Assembly: GCF_027853235.1 (NCBI RefSeq)
Contig: NZ_WKJG01000094.1
Location: forward strand, 41,063-105,062
Source of the DNA: Aliibacillus thermotolerans
GTDB taxonomy: Bacteria; Bacillota; Bacilli; Bacillales; Marinococcaceae
Direction of reading: 5' to 3'
DNA: 64,000 bases
Shown in pieces: positions 15,999 through 24,791 of this stretch. The translations under genes and the position numbers were made by a program. Each line of letters opens with the position of its first letter. The first letter of the stretch is position 1. The notes under the pieces are model-generated. The model made no database searches. It was given only the letters and a program-made list of their open reading frames with translations, and was not told where the DNA came from.

Positions 15999-16907
15999 CT
16001 ACGCTTTTCTGATAGGTTCGGCTTTCCATTTGCTTAGGTCTGGATTGTCGTGTTGGACGAGTTCTTTTGGAAAGATGAATGTCCATGGTTTGCTTGTATT
16101 TGCTTTTACTTCGAAATCATCTAGTTTAAATCCGCCTTTTGCGACGACTGTTCCGTTAGCGTCTTTGATTTGGAGTGGGATTTGTTCTAGTTTGATGTTT
16201 CGGTTGTTGCCGTTTCTAATAAGAATTGTTACGTGTAAGTTACCGTTTTCTTTTTGGTCTGCTTTCAGCCCCATGAAGTTTACTTCTCCTTGTTTTGGTG
16301 GGGTGAGTTTGTCGACCATTTCTTTTAGTTTTTCTTTGTCTTTGCTGGCAAGGGATTTTTCCCAACTGTCTTCCAGTTCTAATGTATGTTTCCGGGAAGA
16401 CGGTTTTAATTGGAATGCTAGTTTCCAGTCTTCACTCGGTAATTCTGTCGTGAATAAATCTTTTTCCGTAAAAATGAAGGTCCAAGGTCGGCTGCTTTCC
16501 GGTGGTATTTCTCCTACCTCGGAAAGATCCATTTTTTTTCTGCCAAGTACTTTGTCATCTTTATCAAGAAGAACAAGGGTTGTTTCTTTCAGTTTGATCG
16601 TTTTCTTTAAGCTACTGCGAATGAAAGCAGTGATCTGGGCATTGTTTTTTTCGTCCATTTGTAAGCTGATGCCAGAGAGAGATATTTGATTTGGTTTTAG
16701 TGGGGCACACTCCATATTTAAAAATTGAAAGGAATATTGGTCTTCTTTTGATACATTCCATTCTGGATGGAAAGAGAGGGAAGTCATGACTTCTTCGTCT
16801 CCCTCTTCTTCATTTTGTTCATCAAGCAATTCATTGGAAGAAACAGTATCTTCTTGTCCTTCCATTTTTAATTGGTCTTTCTCTCTTTTGCGGAAAAACG
16901 GAAGCAT
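15999..16907 (-). CDS. slaP: Accessory Sec system S-layer assembly protein
   Basis: A 302-residue cytosolic protein matching SlaP, which in B. anthracis works with SecA2 to export S-layer proteins. An acidic N-terminal tail (residues 1-55) is followed by two copies of the family's duplicated domain, about 60-165 and 205-295. Each copy has an IxLQ(M/I)-type strand and ends with the same signature, S(R/K)PWTFIF followed by K.L. The start ATG overlaps the secA2 stop codon (TAATG), indicating translational coupling. The last codons RKA-stop are read from the end of an intergenic repeat (AGAAAAGCGTAG), so the original C-terminus may have been altered by its insertion. Confidence 0.92.
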   Translation of the reverse strand: MLPFFRKREKDQLKMEGQEDTVSSNELLDEQNEEEGDEEVMTSLSFHPEWNVSKEDQYSFQFLNMECAPLKPNQISLSGISLQMDEKNNAQITAFIRSSLKKTIKLKETTLVLLDKDDKVLGRKKMDLSEVGEIPPESSRPWTFIFTEKDLFTTELPSEDWKLAFQLKPSSRKHTLELEDSWEKSLASKDKEKLKEMVDKLTPPKQGEVNFMGLKADQKENGNLHVTILIRNGNNRNIKLEQIPLQIKDANGTVVAKGGFKLDDFEVKANTSKPWTFIFPKELVQHDNPDLSKWKAEPIRKA

Positions 16908-19279
16908 TATTTTGTCACCTCTTCTTTTTTCTTTAGTAATGGTTGGATCAGTTTTGACAAGTGAACGGATGCATCGTGTTCAATCATTTCGTACATGCGC
17001 GTAAATAATTCAAAACTTTCCCGTGTAAACACCCGCATCGGATCTTCTTGACCATAACTACGTAAACCGATTCCTTCTTTCAGTCGAGTCATTTCTTCTA
17101 AATGTTTAAGCCAGTATCGGTCAATGGTCGCAAGCAATGTTCTCCGGGCGTATTGTTGTACGGTTGCATTGTCTTTGAACTGGTCAATTTTGTTAAGAAA
17201 TTCTTCTCTTTTTTCTTCCATGATATCTAAGATTTCTTTCTTCGTTTCTAGCTCTTTTGGCAATGTCACATTCGTTTCTACAAAAATCAAGTTTAACCGT
17301 GTTTGTAATTCTCTTAAGTTCCACTCTTCTGGAAGGTACTCATCTCCGCAATAGTTGTCAATGAGTTTTGTCGTGCTTGATTTCATCATGTCGATCCACG
17401 TATCGAGAGGACTGTCTTCTTCTAACACTTTATCTCGCAATTTATAAATGACGTTTCGTTGTTCGTTCGCAATATCGTCCAGTTTTAATGTGTATTCACG
17501 GAGAGAAGAGTTTGCTTGTTCGCACATTTTCTGCGCTTTATCAACAATCTCAGGAGCTTCTTCGTTTAAGACGACACCATTTTCGTCTGTTTTTAAATGT
17601 TTTTGTAATTCTTCTACATCTTCTCTTCCGAAACGCAAAATCATTTCATCTTCTAATGAAATGTAAAATTGGGATTCACCTGGATCACCTTGTCTTCCGG
17701 CGCGCCCTTTGAGCTGGTTGTCAATTCGACGACTTTCGTGCCTTTCTGTTCCTAGTACAAATAGTCCACCTGCTTCTTTTGCACCTTCTCCAAGCATAAT
17801 GTCAGTTCCCCGACCTGCCATATTTGTCGCAATTGTAACTTGCCCCTTTTGACCAGCAAGAGAAATAAGCTTTACTTCATTTTCAACACTTTTTGCATTT
17901 AATAGCTCATAGGGCACTTGCTCTTCGTCTAAATACTGGGCCATCGTTTCTGATTGAATAATAGATGTCGTACCGATGAGAACAGGCTGTCCTTTTTGAT
18001 GTCGTTTTTTCACTTCTTTTGCTACTGCTCGGTATTTGTCATCCACCGTCGCAAAAATGATGTCTTCCCGATCTTTTCGGATTCTCGGTTTATTTGTCGG
18101 AATTTGGATGACATCCATGCCGTAAAGATTACGAAACTCTTGTTCCTCTGTCTTTGCGGTACCTGTCATGCCTGAAAGAGTCGGGTACATTCGAAAATAG
18201 TTTTGAATCGTTATTTGTGCTTGGGTTTTATTTTCTTCGGTAATTTCAACGCCTTCTTTTGCTTCTAGCGCTTGATGTAGTCCATCACTGAAAGAACGAC
18301 CTTCCATGACGCGACCAGTGAACATATCGACAAGTTTTATTTCACCATCCTGAACGATATAGTCCACGTCTTTCGTAAACATCACGCGAGCCCGTAACGC
18401 TTGCAAGACGAAGTGATAAAGCGTGTGGTGTTCGAGCTCGTATAAGTTATCGATTCCAAAAGCCCGTTCTACTTTTGTAATCCCGTCATCTGTTAAACTA
18501 ACTGTTTTCGTAATAGGGTCATAAATATAGTCTGTTTCTTTCTTAAAGCTGCGAGCCATTCGTGCACAAATTTTATATAGGTTTGGATTCACTTCTGTTT
18601 TCCCGGCAATAATGAGCGGGGTCTTTGCCTCATCAATTAAGACGCTATCGATTTCGTCAATAATGGCGAAATGAAACGGTCGTTGTACCCGGTCAGATAT
18701 TTTATATGTCATATTGTCTTTTAAATAATCAAAACCAAATTCACTGCCAACGCCGTAAGTAATATCCGCTTCATACGCAATTTTTTTCTCATCAGAAGCT
18801 AGTAGCGGAACATTTAATCCGACTGTCAATCCAAGAAATTCATGTACTTGTCCAATCAGTTCTCGGTCTCTTCTCGCAAGATACTCATTGACTGTAATAA
18901 CGTGGACGCCTTTTCCCGTTAAACCTTGTAAATAGCTAGGTAAAGAGGCAACGAGAGTTTTTCCTTCTCCAGTTGCCATTTCGGCAATATCTCCATCATT
19001 TAAGGTAAGGCCTCCAAGTAATTGCACATCATAATGGCGCAAACCGAGCACGCGTTTAGATGCTTCTCGCACAACTGCAAAAGCTTCTTCCCGTATGTCA
19101 GTGAGAGTGGCACCATTTTCAAGCCGATCTCGAAACTCCGTTGTCTTTTGTTTTAATTCTTCATCCGACAGTTGTTCCATTTTTTCTTCTAATTGATTGA
19201 TGCGTTGGACAATTTTTTTGTATTTTTTCAATCGCCGCTCTTGTTCGCTGCCGATTAATTTTTTCAAAGAAGCTATCAT
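16907..19279 (-). CDS. secA2: Accessory Sec system translocase SecA2
   Basis: Second SecA ATPase (790 residues), which powers export of a subset of proteins through SecYEG; in S-layer bacilli these are SLH proteins. Walker A lies in [17 protein letters not shown], with VITVNEYLARRDRE and the DEAD-type IDEIDSVLIDEAKTPLII. Helicase motifs [15 protein letters not shown] and RIDNQLKGRAGRQGDPG follow. Unlike the housekeeping SecA encoded at 59 kb, it ends at KKKEEVTK with no SEC-C zinc motif, as expected for SecA2. AAGGAGAG precedes ATG 19279. It heads the secA2-slaP operon. Confidence 0.95.
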   Translation of the reverse strand: MIASLKKLIGSEQERRLKKYKKIVQRINQLEEKMEQLSDEELKQKTTEFRDRLENGATLTDIREEAFAVVREASKRVLGLRHYDVQLLGGLTLNDGDIAEMATGEGKTLVASLPSYLQGLTGKGVHVITVNEYLARRDRELIGQVHEFLGLTVGLNVPLLASDEKKIAYEADITYGVGSEFGFDYLKDNMTYKISDRVQRPFHFAIIDEIDSVLIDEAKTPLIIAGKTEVNPNLYKICARMARSFKKETDYIYDPITKTVSLTDDGITKVERAFGIDNLYELEHHTLYHFVLQALRARVMFTKDVDYIVQDGEIKLVDMFTGRVMEGRSFSDGLHQALEAKEGVEITEENKTQAQITIQNYFRMYPTLSGMTGTAKTEEQEFRNLYGMDVIQIPTNKPRIRKDREDIIFATVDDKYRAVAKEVKKRHQKGQPVLIGTTSIIQSETMAQYLDEEQVPYELLNAKSVENEVKLISLAGQKGQVTIATNMAGRGTDIMLGEGAKEAGGLFVLGTERHESRRIDNQLKGRAGRQGDPGESQFYISLEDEMILRFGREDVEELQKHLKTDENGVVLNEEAPEIVDKAQKMCEQANSSLREYTLKLDDIANEQRNVIYKLRDKVLEEDSPLDTWIDMMKSSTTKLIDNYCGDEYLPEEWNLRELQTRLNLIFVETNVTLPKELETKKEILDIMEEKREEFLNKIDQFKDNATVQQYARRTLLATIDRYWLKHLEEMTRLKEGIGLRSYGQEDPMRVFTRESFELFTRMYEMIEHDASVHLSKLIQPLLKKKEEVTK

Positions 19280-19428
19280 ACTGTTCTCTCCTTATGTTCA
19301 TTCCCTATCTGAGAAACTACTTAATTAGTATATCATTCTCCCTATGTCTTTTCATTAACAGAAAGTGATTTAAAAGAAAAAGGAAGTGTTTTATAATGCA
19401 AATAGATTGCTAGAAAGAGGTGTCTGTA

Positions 19429-20847
19429 TTGAAAAAGTGGTTGGTTGTATTGATTTGTAGTCTGTTCATTGGATTACATGGTGGCAATGTATTAGCTGAA
19501 GAGGGTGTGGGTGTTGAGCTCTCTTACCAAGAGAAAAAGGATATCATCACAGAAATCGGGTTGAAATACGAAATTCCACCTGAAATTTTAAAGGCCATTG
19601 CTTATGTAGAAACGGGCATGCGACAATTTGATGAAAATGGAAATCCCATCATGAATGCAAACGATGATGGTGGAATTGGTATCATGCAAGTGACGCTTCA
19701 TGAAGATGATTTAAAACATCGCGAAATCAATCGAGAATGGTTAAAATGGGACACAGCTTACAATATTGAGGTAGCAGCCCAATTATTGGATGAAAAATGG
19801 AATTGGACCGGCACCATTTTACCGCAAGTGAACGATGGAGAACGCGATGTGCTTGAAAATTGGTATTTTGCCGTGCTTGCTTACAACGGCTTAGAGGCAC
19901 GTAATGACCCAAACAGAAATGAGACAACCTATCAAGAACGAGTGTATCAAACATTATCGACAAGAACACTCCTTCCTGAAATGGATTTTCCTTCGTTTCA
20001 AGTGAAATATGAGGATGGAGGAAATATTATGAAGTTTGTCGATGATCATGCGGAAACAGATACACAAACGAAGTCGACCCAAATGTTTACAGAGGGCGAT
20101 CACGTCTATAGCTATGCTTTAGAACCCGGATCTACCATTAATTTTAGAGAACAGCCAACGGTGTCTTCACGGAAGCTAGGGGATGTTCCTTTGTACATGC
20201 CTTTAACGGTGAATGGGAAACTGGAACATGATAATCATCGCGATAACTTATTTGGTTATTATCCATTTCATTACGCAGACGCCCACGGGTTTATGGCAAG
20301 CAGTTATGTTAGAGAAGGGAAAATCACAGAATTTTATGATATTAGAGATCAAGAAGTGACAGAAGCAGTTGGTTTTTTAGAAGCAAGAGGGATCATTAGC
20401 GGATATTCTGATGGAAGTTTTCGACCATATGAACCGATTTATCGAAGACATGTCGCTGCGATTTTACAGCGTGCCCTTGATCTTGAAGTACCGTCTGATT
20501 ATGAATTACAAGCGACGGATATGAGAGAAGGTGATTTAGGGTACGATGAGATGAAAGCGATGGAATACCACGGAATCATGAAAGGGAGCAATGGGAACAT
20601 CCGTCCGAATGAATATATGACGCGAGCCCAGATGGCAACAATATTAACCGTTGTGTTTGATGATCAATTAGCTACACCTACAGTGAAACATACTTTTGAA
20701 GACGTTCCGATGGATTTTTGGAGTTATGAGGCAATTAATCGTTTGTATGATAATGGGCTCACGACAGTCAACACGTTTCGACCGAACGAAAATGTGACTC
20801 GTTCTCAGTTTGCTTTGTTCTTAAAAAGAGTAATGGATGAAATGTGA
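19429..20847 (+). CDS. SLH-anchored lytic transglycosylase-like protein
   Basis: Exported wall enzyme of 472 residues. The TTG at 19429 is chosen because AAAGAGGTG lies 6 nt upstream and it opens a signal peptide (KKWLVVLICSLFIG) cleaved near VLAEEG. Residues about 30-185 resemble a soluble lytic transglycosylase: IPPEILKAIAYVETGMRQF contains the candidate catalytic Glu, and GGIGIMQVT follows. An SH3-like segment (about 220-295, INFREQPTVSSRKLGDVP) precedes three SLH repeats (310-470) that bind the pyruvylated wall polymer. It is divergent from secA2, a plausible source of the export route. Confidence 0.87.
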   Translation: MKKWLVVLICSLFIGLHGGNVLAEEGVGVELSYQEKKDIITEIGLKYEIPPEILKAIAYVETGMRQFDENGNPIMNANDDGGIGIMQVTLHEDDLKHREINREWLKWDTAYNIEVAAQLLDEKWNWTGTILPQVNDGERDVLENWYFAVLAYNGLEARNDPNRNETTYQERVYQTLSTRTLLPEMDFPSFQVKYEDGGNIMKFVDDHAETDTQTKSTQMFTEGDHVYSYALEPGSTINFREQPTVSSRKLGDVPLYMPLTVNGKLEHDNHRDNLFGYYPFHYADAHGFMASSYVREGKITEFYDIRDQEVTEAVGFLEARGIISGYSDGSFRPYEPIYRRHVAAILQRALDLEVPSDYELQATDMREGDLGYDEMKAMEYHGIMKGSNGNIRPNEYMTRAQMATILTVVFDDQLATPTVKHTFEDVPMDFWSYEAINRLYDNGLTTVNTFRPNENVTRSQFALFLKRVMDEM

Positions 20848-20851
20848 TACA

Positions 20852-20904
20852 AAAACTGTCTCTTTCGGTGAATGTAATATCCCGAGAGAGGCCGTTTTTT
20901 TTTT
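20852..20904 (+). terminator. Terminator of the SLH transglycosylase gene
   Basis: Imperfect CTGTCTCTTTCGG / CCGAGAGAGGCCG stem followed by an uninterrupted T10 run. Confidence 0.85.
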
Positions 20905-20968
20905 ATGATGGTTTGAACTCTCGTACTAATGTATGAACTTGCGAGTCAAAGTGCCATGGGACCAATTT

Positions 20969-21498
20969 TCATTTGGAAATTGAAAAAAGTGTTGGATGAA
21001 CGATTTATGGGACATTTAATAGTTAAAAAATTTCATGAAGTGTCGTATGGAAGGAGAAAATGGGAAAAATAAGGCGATTTTACATGGAAACTCGATTTAT
21101 ACGACCTATTTTCAATCAAAAAGATAAATTAGTTGTCGTATGACCCTTTCATGCGACGAATCATCTTGCATGAATTCTGAAAAAGTGTCACATGAAAGAT
21201 AAAATGGGAATAATTAGGTGATATAAAGACAAAATATCACTTCATACGACTTATTATTAGCAAAAAAGAAAAATAGACGTCGTATGAACGCTTCATGGGA
21301 CGTCTAATTACATAAAAAACCTAAAAAAGTGTCGCATGGCCCATTTGAAAAGGTAATAAATGGGGGTAGAGGCGCATTTTATGTTTTATACGACTTGTTT
21401 TCACTAAAAAAGGAAAAATAAGTGTCGTATGACCGCTTCATGTAACCACTTGCTTTATGCAATAACTCAAAAATGGTCGCATAGGACCTCTTTTCATT
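20969..21498 (+). repeat. Tandem array, 144-145 bp period, of alternating palindromic elements
   Basis: 23-bp boxes (nine-base arm GTCGTATGA, five bases, nine-base arm TCATGCGAC, with variants) start at 20991, 21135, 21279 and 21424. Interleaved 64-bp elements with the same arms but a 46-base interior occupy 21042-21105, 21187-21250 and 21331-21394, and a final half-site lies at 21476. Spacers of about 29 bp separate the elements. Boxes and long elements each repeat every 144-145 bp although the spacer and interior sequences differ between units. It lies between convergent genes and holds no credible gene. Confidence 0.88.
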
Positions 21499-21756
21499 GC
21501 CTCCGCTTTTCTATGTCTAGCTCCGGCAACCAGGCGCTTGAGCGCTTCAGAACGTGGCAAAAGTCAAAAAGCGGACTTCTTGCCCCGTTCTTCCAACGCC
21601 TTCGCGCCTAAGCGGTCGCCTCCGCTTTTCTGTGTCTAGCTCCGGCTCCTACTCGTTCGAGCACTTCGGGCCATCTCGGAAGCCGTTGACCGGCTTCTTT
21701 CGATGTCCCTCCAGTGCTTTTCACTCGTAAGCAGTCGCCTTCGCTTTTCTATTCAT
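21499..21756 (+). repeat. 119-bp-period Bacillaceae intergenic repeat
   Basis: GCCTCCGCTTTTCT-like starts occur at 21499, 21618 and 21737, exactly 119 bp apart; the first two are followed by TGTCTAGCTCCGGC. The third start runs into the minus-strand TPR lipoprotein and supplies its TAG stop. The interiors have diverged far more than the boundaries. This class of GC-rich palindromic repeat is familiar from many Bacillus and Geobacillus intergenic regions. Confidence 0.75.
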
Positions 21757-22576
21757 AAATAGATTTGTTTAAGTAGTCTTTGTAAAGGTGGTAGGTGCTG
21801 TCTCCGTATTGCGTGAGGAATTCGGAGGTTGGTTCGAGTGCTTGGGTGAGGGCAGCTCTTTCTTGTTCTTTGTCGCCCATTTCTTTAAATACTTTGCTCA
21901 TTTTATAAAAATATGTTGGGTCTTCCGTGTCTAATGTGGTTAATCGTTCAAATCGTTCAATGCTTTCTTCATATTTTCCCACTGCAAAATAGGCTTCCGC
22001 GAGAGCTAAAGTGAGATCTAAACCTGGTTGTTCGCCTGCTTGTATCATTTTTTCTTCTAAGTCAAACAACAATGTAGCCCCTCGTTCGACATCATATTCT
22101 GAATGAATCAGCATATTTGCTAAATCGATAATGTATCTTTCATTTTCTGGATCTAATTGGTACTGGTACTCCAATCTTGTAATGGCATCTTCCACTAAAG
22201 TAGGAGAAGGCTCTGCTGAACGCATGACGTGTGCTTGCAATGCTTCATTGTAACGGGTTGAAAAGGCCGCTGCTTCTTCTGGTTCTTCTTCTTGCAGCTC
22301 GCGTAAATATATAATGATTTCGTTATAACGTCCTGCTTTAATTTCATCTTTAAGAATGCTATTGATATTTCTTGTCGTTAATTCCTCTAAGCGAACTCGA
22401 TCTGCCAAATCTTGTAACACTTCCATGTCATACGTAAAATTCTCATCAGGATAAGCAAATCTTTCTACATCGACTCTTTCTTCTTTTTCAATGTAGCGGT
22501 TCATGCTTATTGTAGAACAACCTGCAACGATGAGAAGGAGAAGCAATACACTCCCGGAGGTTATTATTTTCTTCAT
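21749..22576 (-). CDS. Lipoprotein with tetratricopeptide-like repeats, function unknown
   Basis: A 275-residue exported protein. The signal ends in the lipobox LLIVAGC (Cys20) and the start ATG follows GGGTGATGATAA. After a linker (residues 21-60) it is helical throughout, with TPR-like pairs around 150-175 (YQLDPENERYIIDLANMLIHSEYD), 190-215 (LALAEAYFAVGKYEESIERFERL) and 220-255 (PTYFYKMSKVFKEMGDKEQERAALTQAL). TPR lipoproteins usually scaffold envelope complexes; the partner here is unknown, though wall enzymes surround it. The stop codon TAG lies inside an intergenic repeat end. Confidence 0.8.
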   Translation of the reverse strand: MKKIITSGSVLLLLLIVAGCSTISMNRYIEKEERVDVERFAYPDENFTYDMEVLQDLADRVRLEELTTRNINSILKDEIKAGRYNEIIIYLRELQEEEPEEAAAFSTRYNEALQAHVMRSAEPSPTLVEDAITRLEYQYQLDPENERYIIDLANMLIHSEYDVERGATLLFDLEEKMIQAGEQPGLDLTLALAEAYFAVGKYEESIERFERLTTLDTEDPTYFYKMSKVFKEMGDKEQERAALTQALEPTSEFLTQYGDSTYHLYKDYLNKSIYE

Positions 22577-22952
22577 TTATCATCACCCGTTTATATATTA
22601 AAGGAAAAAGACAACAAATGAAAGAAAGCATTTCAGACGGTTCTTCATTGCAAAGTTGTAACAAGACATTTGTGTCTGTAACATATATGTAAAGATAACT
22701 AATAACTTCTTCCTATTTTTCCTCGTTTGGAATAAAAAGTCTAGAGACTTTAAAGTTGACGTGCTATCCTGTCTATGTGAGGAAAAGGTTGACGAAAATG
22801 GTTGTACTTTCTCATAAAGCAAGACATTATGTTTGATATGAAGTATATGCAGGAATAAAGACTCATACAACGTTTTTCTAATGAATTGCATCACGATGAA
22901 AAGAGTCTCTTAACATAGGGTAAAGAGGGACAAAATTTTGAGGGGAGGAGTT
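22577..22952. other. Divergent intergenic region, no feature recognised
   Basis: A 376-bp AT-rich spacer between the divergent TPR lipoprotein and amidase genes. It must hold promoters for both, but no convincing -35/-10 pair was seen. TTGACG at about 22756 lacks a matching -10 at normal spacing. Confidence 0.5.
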
Positions 22953-24620
22953 ATGTTGTCGAGAAAAATCTTATACGGATTGCTTGCGCTGGCCGTGATT
23001 TTTTCTGTCTTTCCGATGCTCGGGTTAGTTTCTGGAAATGCAGAAGCAAGCAGCCGTTATTCAGACGTCAGCAGTAGTTATTGGGCAGCCAAAGAAATTG
23101 AATATCTAGGGCAACAAGGGGTATCGAACGGTTACCCAAAAGAGGGGTTATACAAACCAGAGGATCCTCTAAAACGTTCACAAGCAGCAGTCATGATCAC
23201 GCGAGCGCTTGGGGAAAGTGGATTGAAGCGAGCACCGTCTTTTCCGGATCTTCGGGAAGATATGAATGCACTTCCACGAATTGAGCGTTCAATTGAACTA
23301 GGAATCTTTGAAGGTCAAAATGGAAGATTTAATCCGAACGGAGAAATTTCGAAAGCACAAACAGCGGCCATTATTGCACGAGCTTTTTTTGGGGATGGAA
23401 CAAAAAATTATAATGGAGACATTTCATTCAGTGATGTTCCGGAAGATCATTGGGCAAAAGGCTACATAGCTAAACTTGTAGATGAAAACATAATTGAACG
23501 CACGAGTGGCAAGTTTGAATCTTATAAGCCGGCTACTCGAGCAGAGTTTTCCGCGTATTTAGCGCGAGCGATGAATGAAGATCTTCGCCTGGATGAAAAT
23601 AGTAACAGTACCCCAACGCCACCGGATGAAGATGTGTCATCGGAAAAATTATTGTATGAAGGTGTTGTTGTTAATAACTCCACGCCGCTAAACGTTCGTA
23701 AAGGACCAGGGACTTCTTATCAAGTGATTACCACGTTAGAGCGTGGCGAAAAAGTTGATGTCTATAGCGAAGAAGGCAACTGGTTGAAGGTGAAAGTGAA
23801 CGGGAAAGAAGGTTACGTGTCTGCTTATTATATAGAACGAGCAGATAGCGGGAATGTGGATGAAGATGTACGACCGGCAGAACCAATTGCGACAAAAACA
23901 GTGACCACCTCTTCACTAGTCGTTCGTTCCGGTCCGGGAGCAAATCACGAAGCAATTGGCAGACTCCAACGAGGCGACAAGGTGGATATTTATGAACAAA
24001 CGAGTGGTCCATGGGTATTAATTAAGTTTAATGGAAAGTGGGCTTATACCCATAACGATTATTTAGGACAGACCGGCTTACAAGGGAAAACAATCGTTGT
24101 TGATGCCGGACACGGTGATCACGACCCAGGAACAAGCGGACACGGCTTGGTGGAAAAAAATGTCAATTTAAATGTGGCGCTTCGATTAGAAAAGTTGTTA
24201 AAAGACGCGGGTGTGGATGTCGTCATGACACGTCGCGATGATACATTCGTTACGTTAAGTGGACGCGTAGCGATTGCGGAAAAAGCGAATGCAGATGCCT
24301 TTATTAGTATTCATGCGAACGCCGCTTCCGCTGCTGCACAAGGAGCAGAGACATTCTACAATAGTAGATATCAAGCGAGAGAGAGTCGCAAGCTTGCTGA
24401 AGCAATTCAAAAGCGTCTCGTAGCAGAAACAGGAATGAGACACCGTCGTGTGGCCGATGCAAACTTCTATGTCATTCGAAATACGACCATGCCAAGTACG
24501 CTTGTTGAACTCGGTTTTTTAACGAATAGAGAAGATGCGAACCGGATGAAACAACCGGGATATGATGACAAAGCAGCAAAAGCGATTTTTAATGGGATTA
24601 ACGACTACTATAGCAATTAA
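22953..24620 (+). CDS. SLH-SH3b-N-acetylmuramoyl-L-alanine amidase
   Basis: Exported autolysin of 555 residues. GAGGGGAGG precedes ATG 22953. The signal peptide (to about residue 34, GNAEASS) is followed by three SLH repeats (35-215). Two bacterial SH3 domains follow at about 230-290 and 312-370, each with the LNVRKGPGTSYQVI-type or LVVRSGPGANHEAI-type signature. A C-terminal Amidase_3 domain covers 378-555. The zinc and catalytic residues are visible: His in VVDAGHGDHDPG, Glu in GLVEKNVN, His in SIHANA and Glu in LVELGFLTN. It cleaves the bond between muramic acid and the stem peptide; anchoring by SLH places it on the wall polymer. Confidence 0.94.
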   Translation: MLSRKILYGLLALAVIFSVFPMLGLVSGNAEASSRYSDVSSSYWAAKEIEYLGQQGVSNGYPKEGLYKPEDPLKRSQAAVMITRALGESGLKRAPSFPDLREDMNALPRIERSIELGIFEGQNGRFNPNGEISKAQTAAIIARAFFGDGTKNYNGDISFSDVPEDHWAKGYIAKLVDENIIERTSGKFESYKPATRAEFSAYLARAMNEDLRLDENSNSTPTPPDEDVSSEKLLYEGVVVNNSTPLNVRKGPGTSYQVITTLERGEKVDVYSEEGNWLKVKVNGKEGYVSAYYIERADSGNVDEDVRPAEPIATKTVTTSSLVVRSGPGANHEAIGRLQRGDKVDIYEQTSGPWVLIKFNGKWAYTHNDYLGQTGLQGKTIVVDAGHGDHDPGTSGHGLVEKNVNLNVALRLEKLLKDAGVDVVMTRRDDTFVTLSGRVAIAEKANADAFISIHANAASAAAQGAETFYNSRYQARESRKLAEAIQKRLVAETGMRHRRVADANFYVIRNTTMPSTLVELGFLTNREDANRMKQPGYDDKAAKAIFNGINDYYSN

Positions 24621-24627
24621 AACAAAC

Positions 24628-24669
24628 ACTCTTCTATCATAGAATTCCCTGTGATAGAAGAGTTTTTTT
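24628..24669 (+). terminator. Terminator of the SLH amidase gene
   Basis: Twelve-base perfect arms (24628-24639, 24652-24663) followed by T7. Confidence 0.9.
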
Positions 24670-24791
24670 ATGAGAAAGGATACAAAAGACTAAAAATAAG
24701 GTAAAATAAGTCTAGTAGTTTAATAAGTGGCATATAAAGGAATACATAGGAATGAAGAACGTAGATGGTGGTTTGGACGGAGGCGAAACAA

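Noticed and set aside
20969..21498. CRISPR array
   Set aside because: Repeats are palindromic boxes alternating with longer palindrome-ended elements. Spacers are not of uniform length or unique in the CRISPR manner, repeat identity is low and no cas genes are near.
22750..22790. SigA promoter with TTGACG
   Set aside because: No acceptable -10 hexamer at 16-18 bp.
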